NCBI GenBank assembly: GCA_963830385.1
Contig: CAWHMD010000002.1
Coordinates: 992,001 to 1,056,000, forward strand
Length of the DNA stretch: 64,000 nt
Direction: 5' to 3'
Source: Bog-532 sp963830385
Lineage (GTDB): Bacteria > Actinomycetota > Actinomycetes > Streptosporangiales > Streptosporangiaceae
Part shown: in pieces, positions 48,870 through 57,424 of the stretch
How the letters are laid out: the number at the start of each line of letters is the position of its first letter
How positions within the stretch are numbered: position 1 is the first letter of the stretch
Program-made: the position numbers and the translations under genes
Notes under the pieces: generated by a model
Database searches by the model: none
Seen by the model: the letters and a program-made list of their open reading frames with translations, nothing else
Told to the model about the DNA's origin: nothing

Positions 48870-50006
48870 ATGCGGGTACTCGTGACCGGCGCGGCCGGTT
48901 TCATCGGATCACACATTCTGCAGACCGCCCGGGACCTCGGCCACGAGGTCCGCGGCTACGACTCGCTCACCCCGGCCGTCCACGACGGCCGCCCCGGGTA
49001 CCTGCCCGACGACGTGGAGCTGGTCGTGGCCGACGTGCGCGACGCGGACGCGGTCCGGCGGGCGCTGGCCGGGGTGGACGTCGTCTGCCACCAGGCCGCG
49101 CTGGTCGGGCTGGGCGTCGACCTGGCCGACCTGCCCGCCTACTCCGACGTCAACGTGACCGGGACCGCGACCCTGCTGAACGAGATGGGCCGAGCGGGTG
49201 TTCAGCGCCTGGTGCTCGCCTCCTCGATGGTGGTGTACGGCGAGGGCGCCTACGACTGCGCCCGGCACGGCCGGGTGCGCCCGGCTGCCCGCGCCCGTGA
49301 GGACCTGCTGGCGGGCAGGTTCGAGCCGCGCTGCCCGGGCTGCGGGCAGGAGCTGGAGACGGCGACGATCAGCGAGGACGCGCCGCTCGACCCACGCAAC
49401 GCCTACGCCGCCAGCAAGCTGGCCCAGGAGCACCTGGCCGCCACCTGGGCCCGGCTGACCGATGGCCAGGCCATCGCGCTGCGCTACCACAACGTGTACG
49501 GCCCGCGGATGCCGCGGGACACCCCGTACTCCGGGGTGGCGGCCATCTTCCGGTCCGCGCTGGAAAACGGCGTCGCGCCCCGGGTGTTCGAAGATGGCCG
49601 CCAGCGCCGCGACTTCGTCCACGTGACCGACGTCGCCGCCGCCAACCTGCTGGCCATCGGCGCGACCGCGTCGGGCCCGGCCGGCAGTCTGCACGCGTAC
49701 AACGTGGCCAGCGGCCATCCCCACACGGTCGGCGAGATGGCCGGGGCGCTGGCCGGTGAGTTCGGCGGCGGCCTGGTGCCGGAGGTGACGGGGGAATTCC
49801 GCCTGGGCGACGTCCGGCACATCGTGGCTTCCCCGGCCGCCGCCGAGCATGACCTGCGGTTCCGGGCTCAGGTGTCGTTCGCCGAGGGCGTCCGGGAGTT
49901 CGCCCGGGCGCCGCTGCGTCTGCCGGCCCGGTGCCGGCCTCGGTGGGATAGGCCGCGGGGGCGCCCGGGTCATGATCTATTGCTCGGTTACGTTTTCAGT
50001 GAATAG
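48870..50006 (+). CDS. NAD-dependent epimerase/dehydratase (extended SDR)
   Basis: A 378-residue extended SDR acting on a nucleotide sugar. Start MRVLVTGAAGFIGSHILQTA (GxxGxxG), catalytic Ser/Tyr region LASSMVVYGEG, and NAYAASKLAQEHL giving the YxxxK as YAASK. A Cys-rich insert, RFEPRCPGCGQELET, lies at about residues 150-165 and, with Cys in AYDCARHGR, may bind zinc. The ATG is chosen to begin at the Rossmann strand. The last 35 residues (CRPRWDRPRGRPGHDLLLGY) look extra to the family. It is divergent from GT2, sharing the repeat-bearing promoter region. Confidence 0.9.
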   Translation: MRVLVTGAAGFIGSHILQTARDLGHEVRGYDSLTPAVHDGRPGYLPDDVELVVADVRDADAVRRALAGVDVVCHQAALVGLGVDLADLPAYSDVNVTGTATLLNEMGRAGVQRLVLASSMVVYGEGAYDCARHGRVRPAARAREDLLAGRFEPRCPGCGQELETATISEDAPLDPRNAYAASKLAQEHLAATWARLTDGQAIALRYHNVYGPRMPRDTPYSGVAAIFRSALENGVAPRVFEDGRQRRDFVHVTDVAAANLLAIGATASGPAGSLHAYNVASGHPHTVGEMAGALAGEFGGGLVPEVTGEFRLGDVRHIVASPAAAEHDLRFRAQVSFAEGVREFARAPLRLPARCRPRWDRPRGRPGHDLLLGYVFSE

Positions 50007-50100
50007 CGCCGTCAACGCAACCGAGCGATCGATCTTGAAACACCATCCTGGCCAAGAGCCACCGGCCGTCCAGCCCGGACGAGGTGCCACACTTGGCTGG

Positions 50101-50682
50101 GTGGGGCTTCGTTCGCTTCCGGTGAGCGCGTGCTGGCAGCATCGCGGGGCGCGTTCGGGCTTTGAGGTCGCTTACTTCACCGCCCGCGAGCACGGCTGGC
50201 TCGTCGACGGGACCACGACCGCCATCGAGGACGCCCAGAGCTGGGTGGTGACCTACCGCATCGAGGTCGACGCGGCCTGGGCCACCCGCAGTGCCCACAT
50301 CACGGCCCGGACGGCCGGCGGGTCGCGGGAGACCCTGCTCGAATCGGACGGGGCCGGCCGCTGGCTGGTCGACGGCGGCCCGGCGCCGCAGCTGGACGGG
50401 TGCCTGGACGTGGACCTGGAGTCCTCGGCGATGACCAACACGCTGCCGGTGCACCGCCTCGGCCTGCGGCCCGGTGCCCGGGCCGACGTGCCCGCCGCCT
50501 ACGTCCGTGCGCTCAGCCCGGTCGCTGAGCGGCTCGACCAGGTTTACCGGCGGGTCCCGGACGAGGCGGCCCACCGGCGGTACGACTACGCGGCTCCCGC
50601 GTTCGGGTTCACCGCCTGCCTGGCCTACGACGACAGCGGCCTGGTGGTCGACTACCCCGGCATCGCGGTACGGGCCGGCTGA
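50101..50682 (+). CDS. Putative glycolipid-binding family protein
   Basis: About 193 residues resembling the putative glycolipid-binding family (PF06475 type): WQHRGARSGFEVAYFTAREH, GTTTAIEDAQSWVVTYRIEV, ESDGAGRWLVDGGPAPQLDG and CLDVDLESSAMTNTLPVHRL, closing with AAPAFGFTACLAYDDSGLVV. No signal peptide is seen. Biochemical activity is not established for the family. The start is uncertain: GTG 50101 or GTG 50122, neither with a good ribosome site. It follows the epimerase gene by 94 bp and is convergent with the histidine kinase gene. Confidence 0.78.
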   Translation: MGLRSLPVSACWQHRGARSGFEVAYFTAREHGWLVDGTTTAIEDAQSWVVTYRIEVDAAWATRSAHITARTAGGSRETLLESDGAGRWLVDGGPAPQLDGCLDVDLESSAMTNTLPVHRLGLRPGARADVPAAYVRALSPVAERLDQVYRRVPDEAAHRRYDYAAPAFGFTACLAYDDSGLVVDYPGIAVRAG

Positions 50683-50704
50683 CCGCGGCCCTTTACGACG
50701 AAGG

Positions 50705-51952
50705 TCAGCGGCCGGCTGGTACCGCGCGCTGGGGGCCGGTGTGAGCGGGCTGGACCGCCGGGCGGGCGGCCGGGCGGGCCAGCGGCAGCCGGATCAGGAA
50801 TTGGCAACCGGGCCCCGCGTTGCGCACCGCGATCTGGCCCGCGTGGGCCTCGACGATGCCGCGGGCGATGCTCAGCCCGAGTCCGCCGCCGGTCTGCGGC
50901 CCCGGGGTGCGGGCCGCCTCGCCGCGGAACGCCACCTCGAACACGCGCGGCAGGTCCTCGGGCGGGATGCCGCCGCAGGCGTCGGACACGCTGAACCGGG
51001 CCATGCCCTCGTGCACGTCGCCCAGGACCTCGACCGTGCCGTCGGACGGCGTGTGCCGGACCGCGTTGGTGACCAGGTTGCGCAGGGCCCGCCCGAACTC
51101 GGCGGCGTCCACGTAGATCGGCATGCCACGGACCGCGGACCCGGCCAGCCGGACCCCCTTGGCCCTCGCCACCGGCTCCACACTGGCCAGCACCTCGGCC
51201 ACCACGTCCTCGAGGGCGACCGGGCGGCGGTTCAGCCGCAGCGCGCCGGCGTGGATGCGGGACAGCTCGAACAGGTCGTCGATCATCACCGACAGCCGGT
51301 CGACCTCACGGCGGATCTGGGTGTGGTACGCGCTCATCTCGCGCGGGTCCACCACCACCTGGTCTTCCAGTGCCTCGGCCATCGCCCGCAGCCCGGCCAG
51401 CGGGGTCCGCAGGTCGTGGCTGACCCACGCGACCAGCTCCCGGCGGCTGGCCTCCAGCGCCCGCTCCCGGGACCGGGCCTGGGCCAGCCGCTCGTGCGCG
51501 GCCGTCAGCCCGTCGGACAGGCCGGCCAGCTCGGCGGGCAGCGCCATCGTGGGCGCGATGTAGAGGCCGCTGTCGCCGGTCTTCCGTACCGCGTCGAGCA
51601 GCGAGCGACTGGCCCGGGTGAGCCTGCGGCCGATCATCAGGGCGACCGCGAACCCGGCCAGACCCGCGATGACCAGCAGCTCCAGCATGACCTCGCGGTC
51701 ACCGGGGTTGCCGACCATGATGATCGTGATGCCGCCGACGCCGGCCAGCGCGGTCACGATGGTGACCGCGGAGATCAGCGTGAGCAGCAGGCCGATCGAC
51801 CGGCGGGCCAGCGCGTGCATCGCGAAGATCCCGACGATGATGGCCACGACCGCGATGACGGCCGCGGTCACGGACACGTGGAGCAGATCGGACCACGCGA
51901 CATCGGGAAGAGGGCCGCCCGCCACCAGGTGGGCCGCCGCGGTTTCCTGCAC
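50705..51952 (-). CDS. Sensor histidine kinase (OmpR-system partner)
   Basis: A 415-residue membrane kinase. Three predicted helices (residues about 26-46, 53-82, 88-107) lie close together with no sizeable external domain, so it may sense a membrane or intramembrane cue. A HAMP-like linker leads to HisKA with His179 in VAWVSHDLRTPLAGLR, and HATPase motifs LRNLVTNAVRHT, FSVSDACGGIPPEDLPRVFE and GGGLGLSIARGIVEAHAG. DACGG replaces the usual DxGxG start. The GTG start overlaps the response regulator's stop by one base (TAGTG), so they are coupled. Confidence 0.92.
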   Translation of the reverse strand: MQETAAAHLVAGGPLPDVAWSDLLHVSVTAAVIAVVAIIVGIFAMHALARRSIGLLLTLISAVTIVTALAGVGGITIIMVGNPGDREVMLELLVIAGLAGFAVALMIGRRLTRASRSLLDAVRKTGDSGLYIAPTMALPAELAGLSDGLTAAHERLAQARSRERALEASRRELVAWVSHDLRTPLAGLRAMAEALEDQVVVDPREMSAYHTQIRREVDRLSVMIDDLFELSRIHAGALRLNRRPVALEDVVAEVLASVEPVARAKGVRLAGSAVRGMPIYVDAAEFGRALRNLVTNAVRHTPSDGTVEVLGDVHEGMARFSVSDACGGIPPEDLPRVFEVAFRGEAARTPGPQTGGGLGLSIARGIVEAHAGQIAVRNAGPGCQFLIRLPLARPAARPAVQPAHTGPQRAVPAGR

Positions 51953-52677
51953 TACGCCGCCTCGGGCTCGTATCGGTAGCCGACGCCCCAGACGGTCACG
52001 ATCCGGCGCGGCAGGGTCGGGTCGGATTCAAGCTTTTCGCGCAGCCGCCGCACGTGCACGGTGACGGTCGAGGTGTCACCGAACGTCCAGCTCCACACCT
52101 GGTTCAGCAGCTGCTCGCGGGTGAACGCCTTGCGCGGATGCTGCATCAGGAACACCAGCAGGTCGTACTCCCGGGAGGTCAGGGACAGCAGCGAGCCGGC
52201 CACCCGCACCTCGTGGGCGGTCAGGTCGATGGCCAGCTCACCGTCGCCGATGACCCCTTCGGGCTGAGCATCCGGCAGGCCGGTGCCGCGCGCCCGGCGG
52301 AGCACCGAACGGACGCGCAGGGCCAGCTCGCGCGGGCTGAACGGCTTGGTCACGTAGTCGTCGGCGCCGGTCTCGAAGCCGACCAGCCGGTCGGTCTCGT
52401 CGCCCAGCGCGGTCAGCATGACGACCGGGATCGGCCAGCGCGCCCGCAGCCTGCGGCACACCTCGAGGCCGTCGATGCCCGGCAGCATGAGGTCGAGAAC
52501 GACCAGGTCAGGCGGCTCTTCGGCCACCCGCCGGAGCGCTTCCTGCCCATCCCGCACGCACTCAACGTGGTGCCCGTCGCGGACCAGGTAGCGTCCGACG
52601 ACGTCCGCCACCGTGGGGTCGTCGTCGACGACGACGATCCGGCCCGGCGGGTCGGGGTTGTTTACCGCGGCCACCAT
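51952..52677 (-). CDS. OmpR-family response regulator
   Basis: A 241-residue regulator. Receiver domain with the acidic cluster VVVDDDP, phospho-acceptor Asp62 in VVLDLMLPG and the switch Lys in DDYVTKPFSP; C-terminal winged helix EYDLLVFLMQHPRKAFTREQ with FGDTSTVTVHVRRLREKLES. It is the likely binder of the 11-bp-repeat motif found upstream of itself (52760-52775) and in the GT2/epimerase gap (inference). It is divergent from the SAM methyltransferase operon and coupled to its kinase downstream. Confidence 0.93.
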   Translation of the reverse strand: MVAAVNNPDPPGRIVVVDDDPTVADVVGRYLVRDGHHVECVRDGQEALRRVAEEPPDLVVLDLMLPGIDGLEVCRRLRARWPIPVVMLTALGDETDRLVGFETGADDYVTKPFSPRELALRVRSVLRRARGTGLPDAQPEGVIGDGELAIDLTAHEVRVAGSLLSLTSREYDLLVFLMQHPRKAFTREQLLNQVWSWTFGDTSTVTVHVRRLREKLESDPTLPRRIVTVWGVGYRYEPEAA

Positions 52678-52759
52678 GCGCTATGGCCTCCCGTTCCTGA
52701 AGTCGTGTCCTCACGGTAGATGGATTTGTCCGGCAGCGACCACCGAGTGCGGTAAATCC

Positions 52760-52775
52760 GTCACCGCTCCGTAAG
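52760..52775 (-). promoter_or_regulatory. OmpR-type direct-repeat site, third copy
   Basis: Read on the minus strand this is CTTACGGAGCGGTGAC, identical at 12 of 16 positions to both copies at 48744 and 48805, with TTAC and TGAC 11 bp apart. It lies 83 bp upstream of the response regulator start and 115 bp before the divergent methyltransferase start, suitable for control of both. Confidence 0.7.
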
Positions 52776-52890
52776 TTCCCTGACGAAGATCTGAACGGAT
52801 CGCCGGGTGGGTGCGGTTCAGCAGCCGGTTCGTGAAGACTTCCTGCATGACACGGCGCCCGGGCCGTGTGACCGTCAGGGAGGAGCCCGC

Positions 52891-53592
52891 GTGCTCGGCG
52901 AACTATACGAGGCGGCGTTGGCCGGGGCCGTACAGGCCGAGGTCGAACACTCCGACGGCACCCGCATCCCGCTGGACGTCGACCGGTGGCTGGAGACCAC
53001 GCCGGGTGACGTGTCGCTGGTCGACCGGTGCAGCGGGGCGACGCTGGACGTCGGGTCCGGGCCCGGCCGGCTCACGGTCGCGCTGGCCGAACGCGGCATC
53101 CCCGCCCTGGGTATCGACGTGACGCCGTACGCGGTCCAGATCGCCCAGTCCTCGGGCGCCTTCGCCATCCTGCGCGACGTCTTCGGCCGGGTGCCGGGGA
53201 CCGGCCGGTGGCAGACGGTGCTGCTGGCCGACGGGAACATCGGGATCGGTGGGGACCCGGCCGCGTTGCTGCGGCGGATCAGTGACCTGCTGGCGCCCGA
53301 CGGCCACGCGCTGGTCGAGGTCCAGGCGCCCGGCGTCCCGCTGCGCAGCGAGCAGGTCCGGCTGTGCCGGGAAGGCCGGGCCGGCGACTGGTTCCCGTGG
53401 GCCTACGTCGGCGCCGACCAGATCGGCGACGTGGCCCAGAGCGCCGGGCTGGTGCTGCGCGAAACCTGGACGGCGGGCGGCCGGTGGTTCGCCGCCCTCG
53501 ACTGCACGCCCGCCAGCCTCGACTACGAGGCCGCCGAGATGGTGGCCATCGCCGATACCTATCAGGACGAATACGCGGCGTCCGAGTCATGA
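52891..53592 (+). CDS. Class I SAM-dependent methyltransferase
   Basis: A 233-residue methyltransferase. Motif I is ATLDVGSGPGRLTVALAERG, motif II GIDVTPYAVQIAQ, and LLADGNIGIGGDPAALLRRI replaces the usual motif IV region. The Trp-rich end (RAGDWFPWAYVGADQIGDVA, TAGGRWFAALD) fits a small-molecule or sugar methyltransferase of actinobacterial envelope clusters. GTG 52891 is set by GGAGGAG upstream; a hairpin ACACGGC/GCCGTGT (52850-52869) lies just before the ribosome site. The stop overlaps the next gene's start by 4 bp (ATGA). Confidence 0.85.
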   Translation: MLGELYEAALAGAVQAEVEHSDGTRIPLDVDRWLETTPGDVSLVDRCSGATLDVGSGPGRLTVALAERGIPALGIDVTPYAVQIAQSSGAFAILRDVFGRVPGTGRWQTVLLADGNIGIGGDPAALLRRISDLLAPDGHALVEVQAPGVPLRSEQVRLCREGRAGDWFPWAYVGADQIGDVAQSAGLVLRETWTAGGRWFAALDCTPASLDYEAAEMVAIADTYQDEYAASES

Positions 53593-55187
53593 CCGCGAAG
53601 GTACGGGCCGGCGCGGTCGTCACCGCGCTGCTGCTCATCTGCGGCCTGGAGTTCCTCGTCATCCACCCGGCCGCCGCCCCGTACCCGCTGAAGCCGTTGC
53701 CGCTGGTCGCGGTGGCCTGGGTGCTGTTCGTGGCCGCGGCCTGGCTGCTGCGCGGCCTGCCGCTGCGCTGGGCGGTCGCGCTCATCATCATCGGCGGGAT
53801 CGCGGTCCAGGTGATCGCCGTCTCCGGGCCGCCACAGTCCAGCACCGACCTCTACCGCTACATGTGGGACGGCCGCGTGCAGGCGCACGGGTACGACCCG
53901 TACGCCTACGTACCGACCGCGCCGCAGCTGGCCCACATCAGGAATCCGTTCCTGTTCAACCACCACGCGCCGTTCTGTGTCGGGCCCGGAGTGGCCGAGC
54001 CGGGTTACCCCGGGCACACGCTGGCGCCGGGCTGCACCCGGATCAACCGGCCGACCGTGCCGACCATCTACCCGCCGGTGGCCGAGTTCTACTTCCTGGC
54101 CGTGCACTACGTGTCGCCGGTGTGGGCGGGCTCGACGCCGATCCAGGCCGCCGCGGGTGCGTGCGCGGTGCTGATCACGCTGCTGTTGCTGGCCGGGCTG
54201 TGGTGGCTGCGCCGCGATCTGCGCTGGGCGGCGCTGTGGGCCTGGTGCCCCACGGTCGCGCTCGAGGCGGGCAACAACGCGCACGTGGACGTGGTCGCGG
54301 TGCTGCTGACCCTGGCTGCCCTGCTGGTGCTCGCCCTGCGCGGGGCCCGGCGGCCGGGGGCGCTGCTCGGCGGCGTGCTGCTCGGCCTGGCCATCGCCAC
54401 CAAGATGACCCCGGTGCTGGTCGGCCCGGCGGTGCTCCGGCGCCGCTGGGTGTCGGTGGTGACGGCCGCGGCGGGCGCGGTGGCGGTGGTCTACCTGCCG
54501 CACGTGCTGGCGGTGGGCAGCAAGGTCATCGGGTTCCTGCCCGGCTACCTGCAACAGGAGGGGTACGACAGCGGGCAGCGGTTCGCGCTGATCTCGCTGT
54601 TCGCGACCGGGAAGCTGGCCGTCGTCATCGCGGTCCTGGTGCTGGCGGTGACCGGGCTGGCCGTGATCCGGTTCTCCGATCCGGACCGGCCCTGGCGGGC
54701 CGCCGTGGTGATGACCGGGATGGCCCTGATGGTGACCACGCCCAAGTACCAGTGGTACGCGATCTTGCTGGTCATGCTGGTGGTGCTGGACGGCCGGCCG
54801 GAATGGCTGGCACTGCCGGCCGGCGGCTACCTGGCGGCCGAGCACATGCTGGGCCGGTGGCGGGCGGTCCCGCACGCCGAGGTCGTCGGGTACGGGCTGG
54901 CGGCGCTGTTCATCGCGCTGGTGTCGCTGGCGCGCTGGGTGATCGCGCGTTACCCGGAGCGGTTCGGCAGGCTCGGCCCAAGTTCTGTGGCTAAAGGGTC
55001 TGAAGTGGTCGGTGTGGCTGAAATTGATACCGGGTCTGAGGTTGCTGATGTGCCTGGGCTGGTTAGCACCGATGTGCCGGGAGCGGCCAGCGCTGAGGCG
55101 GCGGACGAGCCCACGCCCTCAACGCTTACCGCTGGGTTACCGGATACTCAGGACAGCACCAGAATCGCCGCCCACCCGGCACATTGA
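53589..55187 (+). CDS. Polytopic GT87/MptA-like glycosyltransferase
   Basis: A 532-residue membrane glycosyltransferase with about ten helices. The external loop after helix 3 has the GT-C signature STDLYRYMWDGRVQAHGYDP, followed by YPPVAEFYFLAVHYVSPVWA and LEAGNNAHVDVVAVLLTLAA, as in polyprenol-phosphate-dependent mannosyltransferases. It would transfer a sugar outside the membrane. The last 60 residues (SSVAKGSEVVGVAEIDTGSE onward) are hydrophilic with Val/Ser/Glu-rich, less GC-biased codons. Coupled to the methyltransferase by ATGA, and followed after 4 bp by the molybdoenzyme gene. Confidence 0.87.
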   Translation: MTAKVRAGAVVTALLLICGLEFLVIHPAAAPYPLKPLPLVAVAWVLFVAAAWLLRGLPLRWAVALIIIGGIAVQVIAVSGPPQSSTDLYRYMWDGRVQAHGYDPYAYVPTAPQLAHIRNPFLFNHHAPFCVGPGVAEPGYPGHTLAPGCTRINRPTVPTIYPPVAEFYFLAVHYVSPVWAGSTPIQAAAGACAVLITLLLLAGLWWLRRDLRWAALWAWCPTVALEAGNNAHVDVVAVLLTLAALLVLALRGARRPGALLGGVLLGLAIATKMTPVLVGPAVLRRRWVSVVTAAAGAVAVVYLPHVLAVGSKVIGFLPGYLQQEGYDSGQRFALISLFATGKLAVVIAVLVLAVTGLAVIRFSDPDRPWRAAVVMTGMALMVTTPKYQWYAILLVMLVVLDGRPEWLALPAGGYLAAEHMLGRWRAVPHAEVVGYGLAALFIALVSLARWVIARYPERFGRLGPSSVAKGSEVVGVAEIDTGSEVADVPGLVSTDVPGAASAEAADEPTPSTLTAGLPDTQDSTRIAAHPAH

Positions 55188-55191
55188 ACGT

Positions 55192-57384
55192 ATGAGCTAC
55201 CAGGGTCCTGGACGTGACCGCCCACAGCCCGGCGACCGCGACGAACCGCCGTGGCCCGGGCGCCAGCCGGACGTCTTCGACTACCCGGTCCCGGATGGCA
55301 CGGGCGGGTGGCCCGGCTCGGGTGACGGAAGCGGCGCGGGTGGCTGGAGCGGCGCGGGTGAGACGGGGGACCAAATCTCCGACTACGCCCAGCTGACGTC
55401 CTACCGCCGGGGCGGGTATGCCGGTTACCAGCCTGCGCAGGACTATCAGGCACCGCAGAGTTATCAAGCACCGCAGAGTTACCAAGCAGCGCATAACTAT
55501 CAGCAGCCTCAGGCACCTCAGGCTTACCAGCAGTCCCAGAGCTATCAGGCACCTCAGAGCTACGAGACGCCTCAGGGCTACCACACGCCCAGTGGGTACC
55601 CGGCCAGCGCGGTGATCACCGAGCCGCCCGTCTACCCGGAGCCTGACAGCGACGAGTTCGCCGCGCCGCTGATCGACCCGGCTCCGGTGGGCACCCCACC
55701 TGGCGGGTTCCCGCCAGTCGGCCCTCCGGGCGGGGCCGCGCCGGTCAGCGACGGGGACCAGGATCCGACCGCGTACGTGGGGCTGGCGCCGGCCGGGCCG
55801 GGCTCCGGACCCACCCCCGGGGCCTGGCGACAGCGGGGCCGGGGCCTGCTGGCCGGGCTGACGGCCGGGCTCCTGTCGGCCATCGTCGCGATCACCATGG
55901 CTGTCCTGGCTGCGGCGCTGCTGCGGCCGCAGGCCTCGCCGGTGACCGCGGTGGCGGCGATGCTGCGCTCGGGGGCCATCGCCAGGCTCGGCGCCGCCCA
56001 CGCCGGCGGTCACGCCCACGCCGTCCTGGTCACGCTGACCTGGCTGGTCATCGCGGTCGTGGCCGGGGCGCTGGGGCTGATCGGCCGGCGGCGGCGCGCG
56101 CCCGGCGTGATCGGGATGGCGGCGGTCTTCGGGGCCGCGGCCGCGTTCGTGGTGCTGACCCGGCCGGGCAGCCACGCCACCGACGTGGTCCCCAGCCTGT
56201 TCGGTGGCGCGGCCGGCGCGGCCGCCCTGTCGGTGCTGGCCAGCGCGGCCGCCCCCCAGGTGGTGCTGGCCCGGGCGGTGACCCGGGTCCGTGGCGGCTA
56301 CCGGCGGACCGGTGAACTGGACGTGGTCGGGACCAACCGGCGCCGGTTCCTGCTCGCCAGCCTGGCCGCCACCGCGGTGGCGACGACGGCCGCGGTGAGC
56401 GGGAAGCTGCTCACCCCCCGGGTCAAGGTCGCCCCGCCCCTGGTGCCGGGGCCGGTGCAGAAGCTGCCCCCGATCCCGGCCAGCGCCAAGCTCGACAACA
56501 TCGCCGGCATCTCACCGTTCTACACGCCGAACAACCACTTCTACCGGGTCGACACCGCGCTGGTGGTGCCGAAGGTGACCACGCAGGAGTGGAAGCTGCG
56601 TATCCACGGCATGGTCGACAAGCCGATCTCGATCGACTTCAAGGAGCTGCTGAGCCGGCCCCAGCTGCAGCGCGACATCACGATCGTCTGCGTGTCGGAG
56701 GCGGTCGGCGGCGGGTACATCGGCAACGCCCGCTGGCAGGGCGCCCGGCTCGCGGACCTGCTCCGGGAGGCCGGCGTGCACCCGGGCGCCACCCAGATCG
56801 TCATGCGCGACGTCCACGGCATGGCCCTGGGCGTGTCGACCGAGGCGATCATGGACGGCCGGGACGCGCTGCTGGCGACGAAGATGAACGGGCAGCCGCT
56901 GCCGGCCGAGCACGGCTACCCGGTCCGGGTCGTGGTGCCGGGCCTGTACGGCTACGTGTCGGCCTGCAAGTGGGTGGTCGACATGGAGCTGACCACGTAC
57001 GCCGCCTACGACGCCTACTGGGTCAAGCGCGCCTGGTCGGCCCAGGCGACGGTCAAGACCGAGTCCCGGATCGACACCCCCAAGGGGGGCAAGGCCCTGC
57101 AGGCGGGCCAGGTGGTGGTGGCCGGGGTGGCCTGGGCTCAGCGCAAGGGCATCGCCAAGGTCGAGGTCGCCGTGGACGGCGAGTGGGCCGACGCCACCCT
57201 GGCCACCCAGGACACGATCGACACCTGGCGGCAGTGGTACTTCCGGTGGGACGCCACCCCCGGTACCCACACGCTCCAGGTGCGGGCGACCGACCAGACC
57301 GGCTACACCCAGACCGGGACCGTGCACGCACCGCCGCCCAACGGGGCCACCGGCTACCACACGGTCAAGGTCACCGTCGCCTGA
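55192..57384 (+). CDS. Membrane-bound sulfite-oxidase-fold molybdopterin enzyme
   Basis: A 730-residue protein. Residues about 80-130 are a Gln/Tyr-rich repeat (SYQAPQ and variants). Several helices follow (about 215-390, for example GLLAGLTAGLLSAIVAITMA), then a twin-Arg-like NRRRFLLASLAATAVATTAA and an extracytoplasmic oxidoreductase molybdopterin-binding domain (HGMVDKPISIDFKELLSRPQ). The Mo-ligand Cys is in ITIVCVSEAVGGGYIGNARW. A Mo-co dimerisation-type Ig domain ends the protein (VAVDGEWADATLATQDTIDT). Substrate unknown; sulfite or another small oxyanion is only a family guess. ATG 55192 starts 4 bp after the glycosyltransferase stop. Confidence 0.88.
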   Translation: MSYQGPGRDRPQPGDRDEPPWPGRQPDVFDYPVPDGTGGWPGSGDGSGAGGWSGAGETGDQISDYAQLTSYRRGGYAGYQPAQDYQAPQSYQAPQSYQAAHNYQQPQAPQAYQQSQSYQAPQSYETPQGYHTPSGYPASAVITEPPVYPEPDSDEFAAPLIDPAPVGTPPGGFPPVGPPGGAAPVSDGDQDPTAYVGLAPAGPGSGPTPGAWRQRGRGLLAGLTAGLLSAIVAITMAVLAAALLRPQASPVTAVAAMLRSGAIARLGAAHAGGHAHAVLVTLTWLVIAVVAGALGLIGRRRRAPGVIGMAAVFGAAAAFVVLTRPGSHATDVVPSLFGGAAGAAALSVLASAAAPQVVLARAVTRVRGGYRRTGELDVVGTNRRRFLLASLAATAVATTAAVSGKLLTPRVKVAPPLVPGPVQKLPPIPASAKLDNIAGISPFYTPNNHFYRVDTALVVPKVTTQEWKLRIHGMVDKPISIDFKELLSRPQLQRDITIVCVSEAVGGGYIGNARWQGARLADLLREAGVHPGATQIVMRDVHGMALGVSTEAIMDGRDALLATKMNGQPLPAEHGYPVRVVVPGLYGYVSACKWVVDMELTTYAAYDAYWVKRAWSAQATVKTESRIDTPKGGKALQAGQVVVAGVAWAQRKGIAKVEVAVDGEWADATLATQDTIDTWRQWYFRWDATPGTHTLQVRATDQTGYTQTGTVHAPPPNGATGYHTVKVTVA

Positions 57385-57424
57385 GACTCCCGGCCCGCCT
57401 GGCGCTCAGCGGGAGTCAGGCGGG
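57385..57424. terminator. Overlapping hairpins between convergent genes
   Basis: Two mutually exclusive stems share bases: GACTCCCG (57385-57392) with CGGGAGTC (57410-57417), and CCCGCCTG (57394-57401) with CAGGCGGG (57417-57424). They begin directly after the molybdoenzyme stop and include the stop of the convergent coxE-like gene. A bidirectional terminator is likely. Confidence 0.6.
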
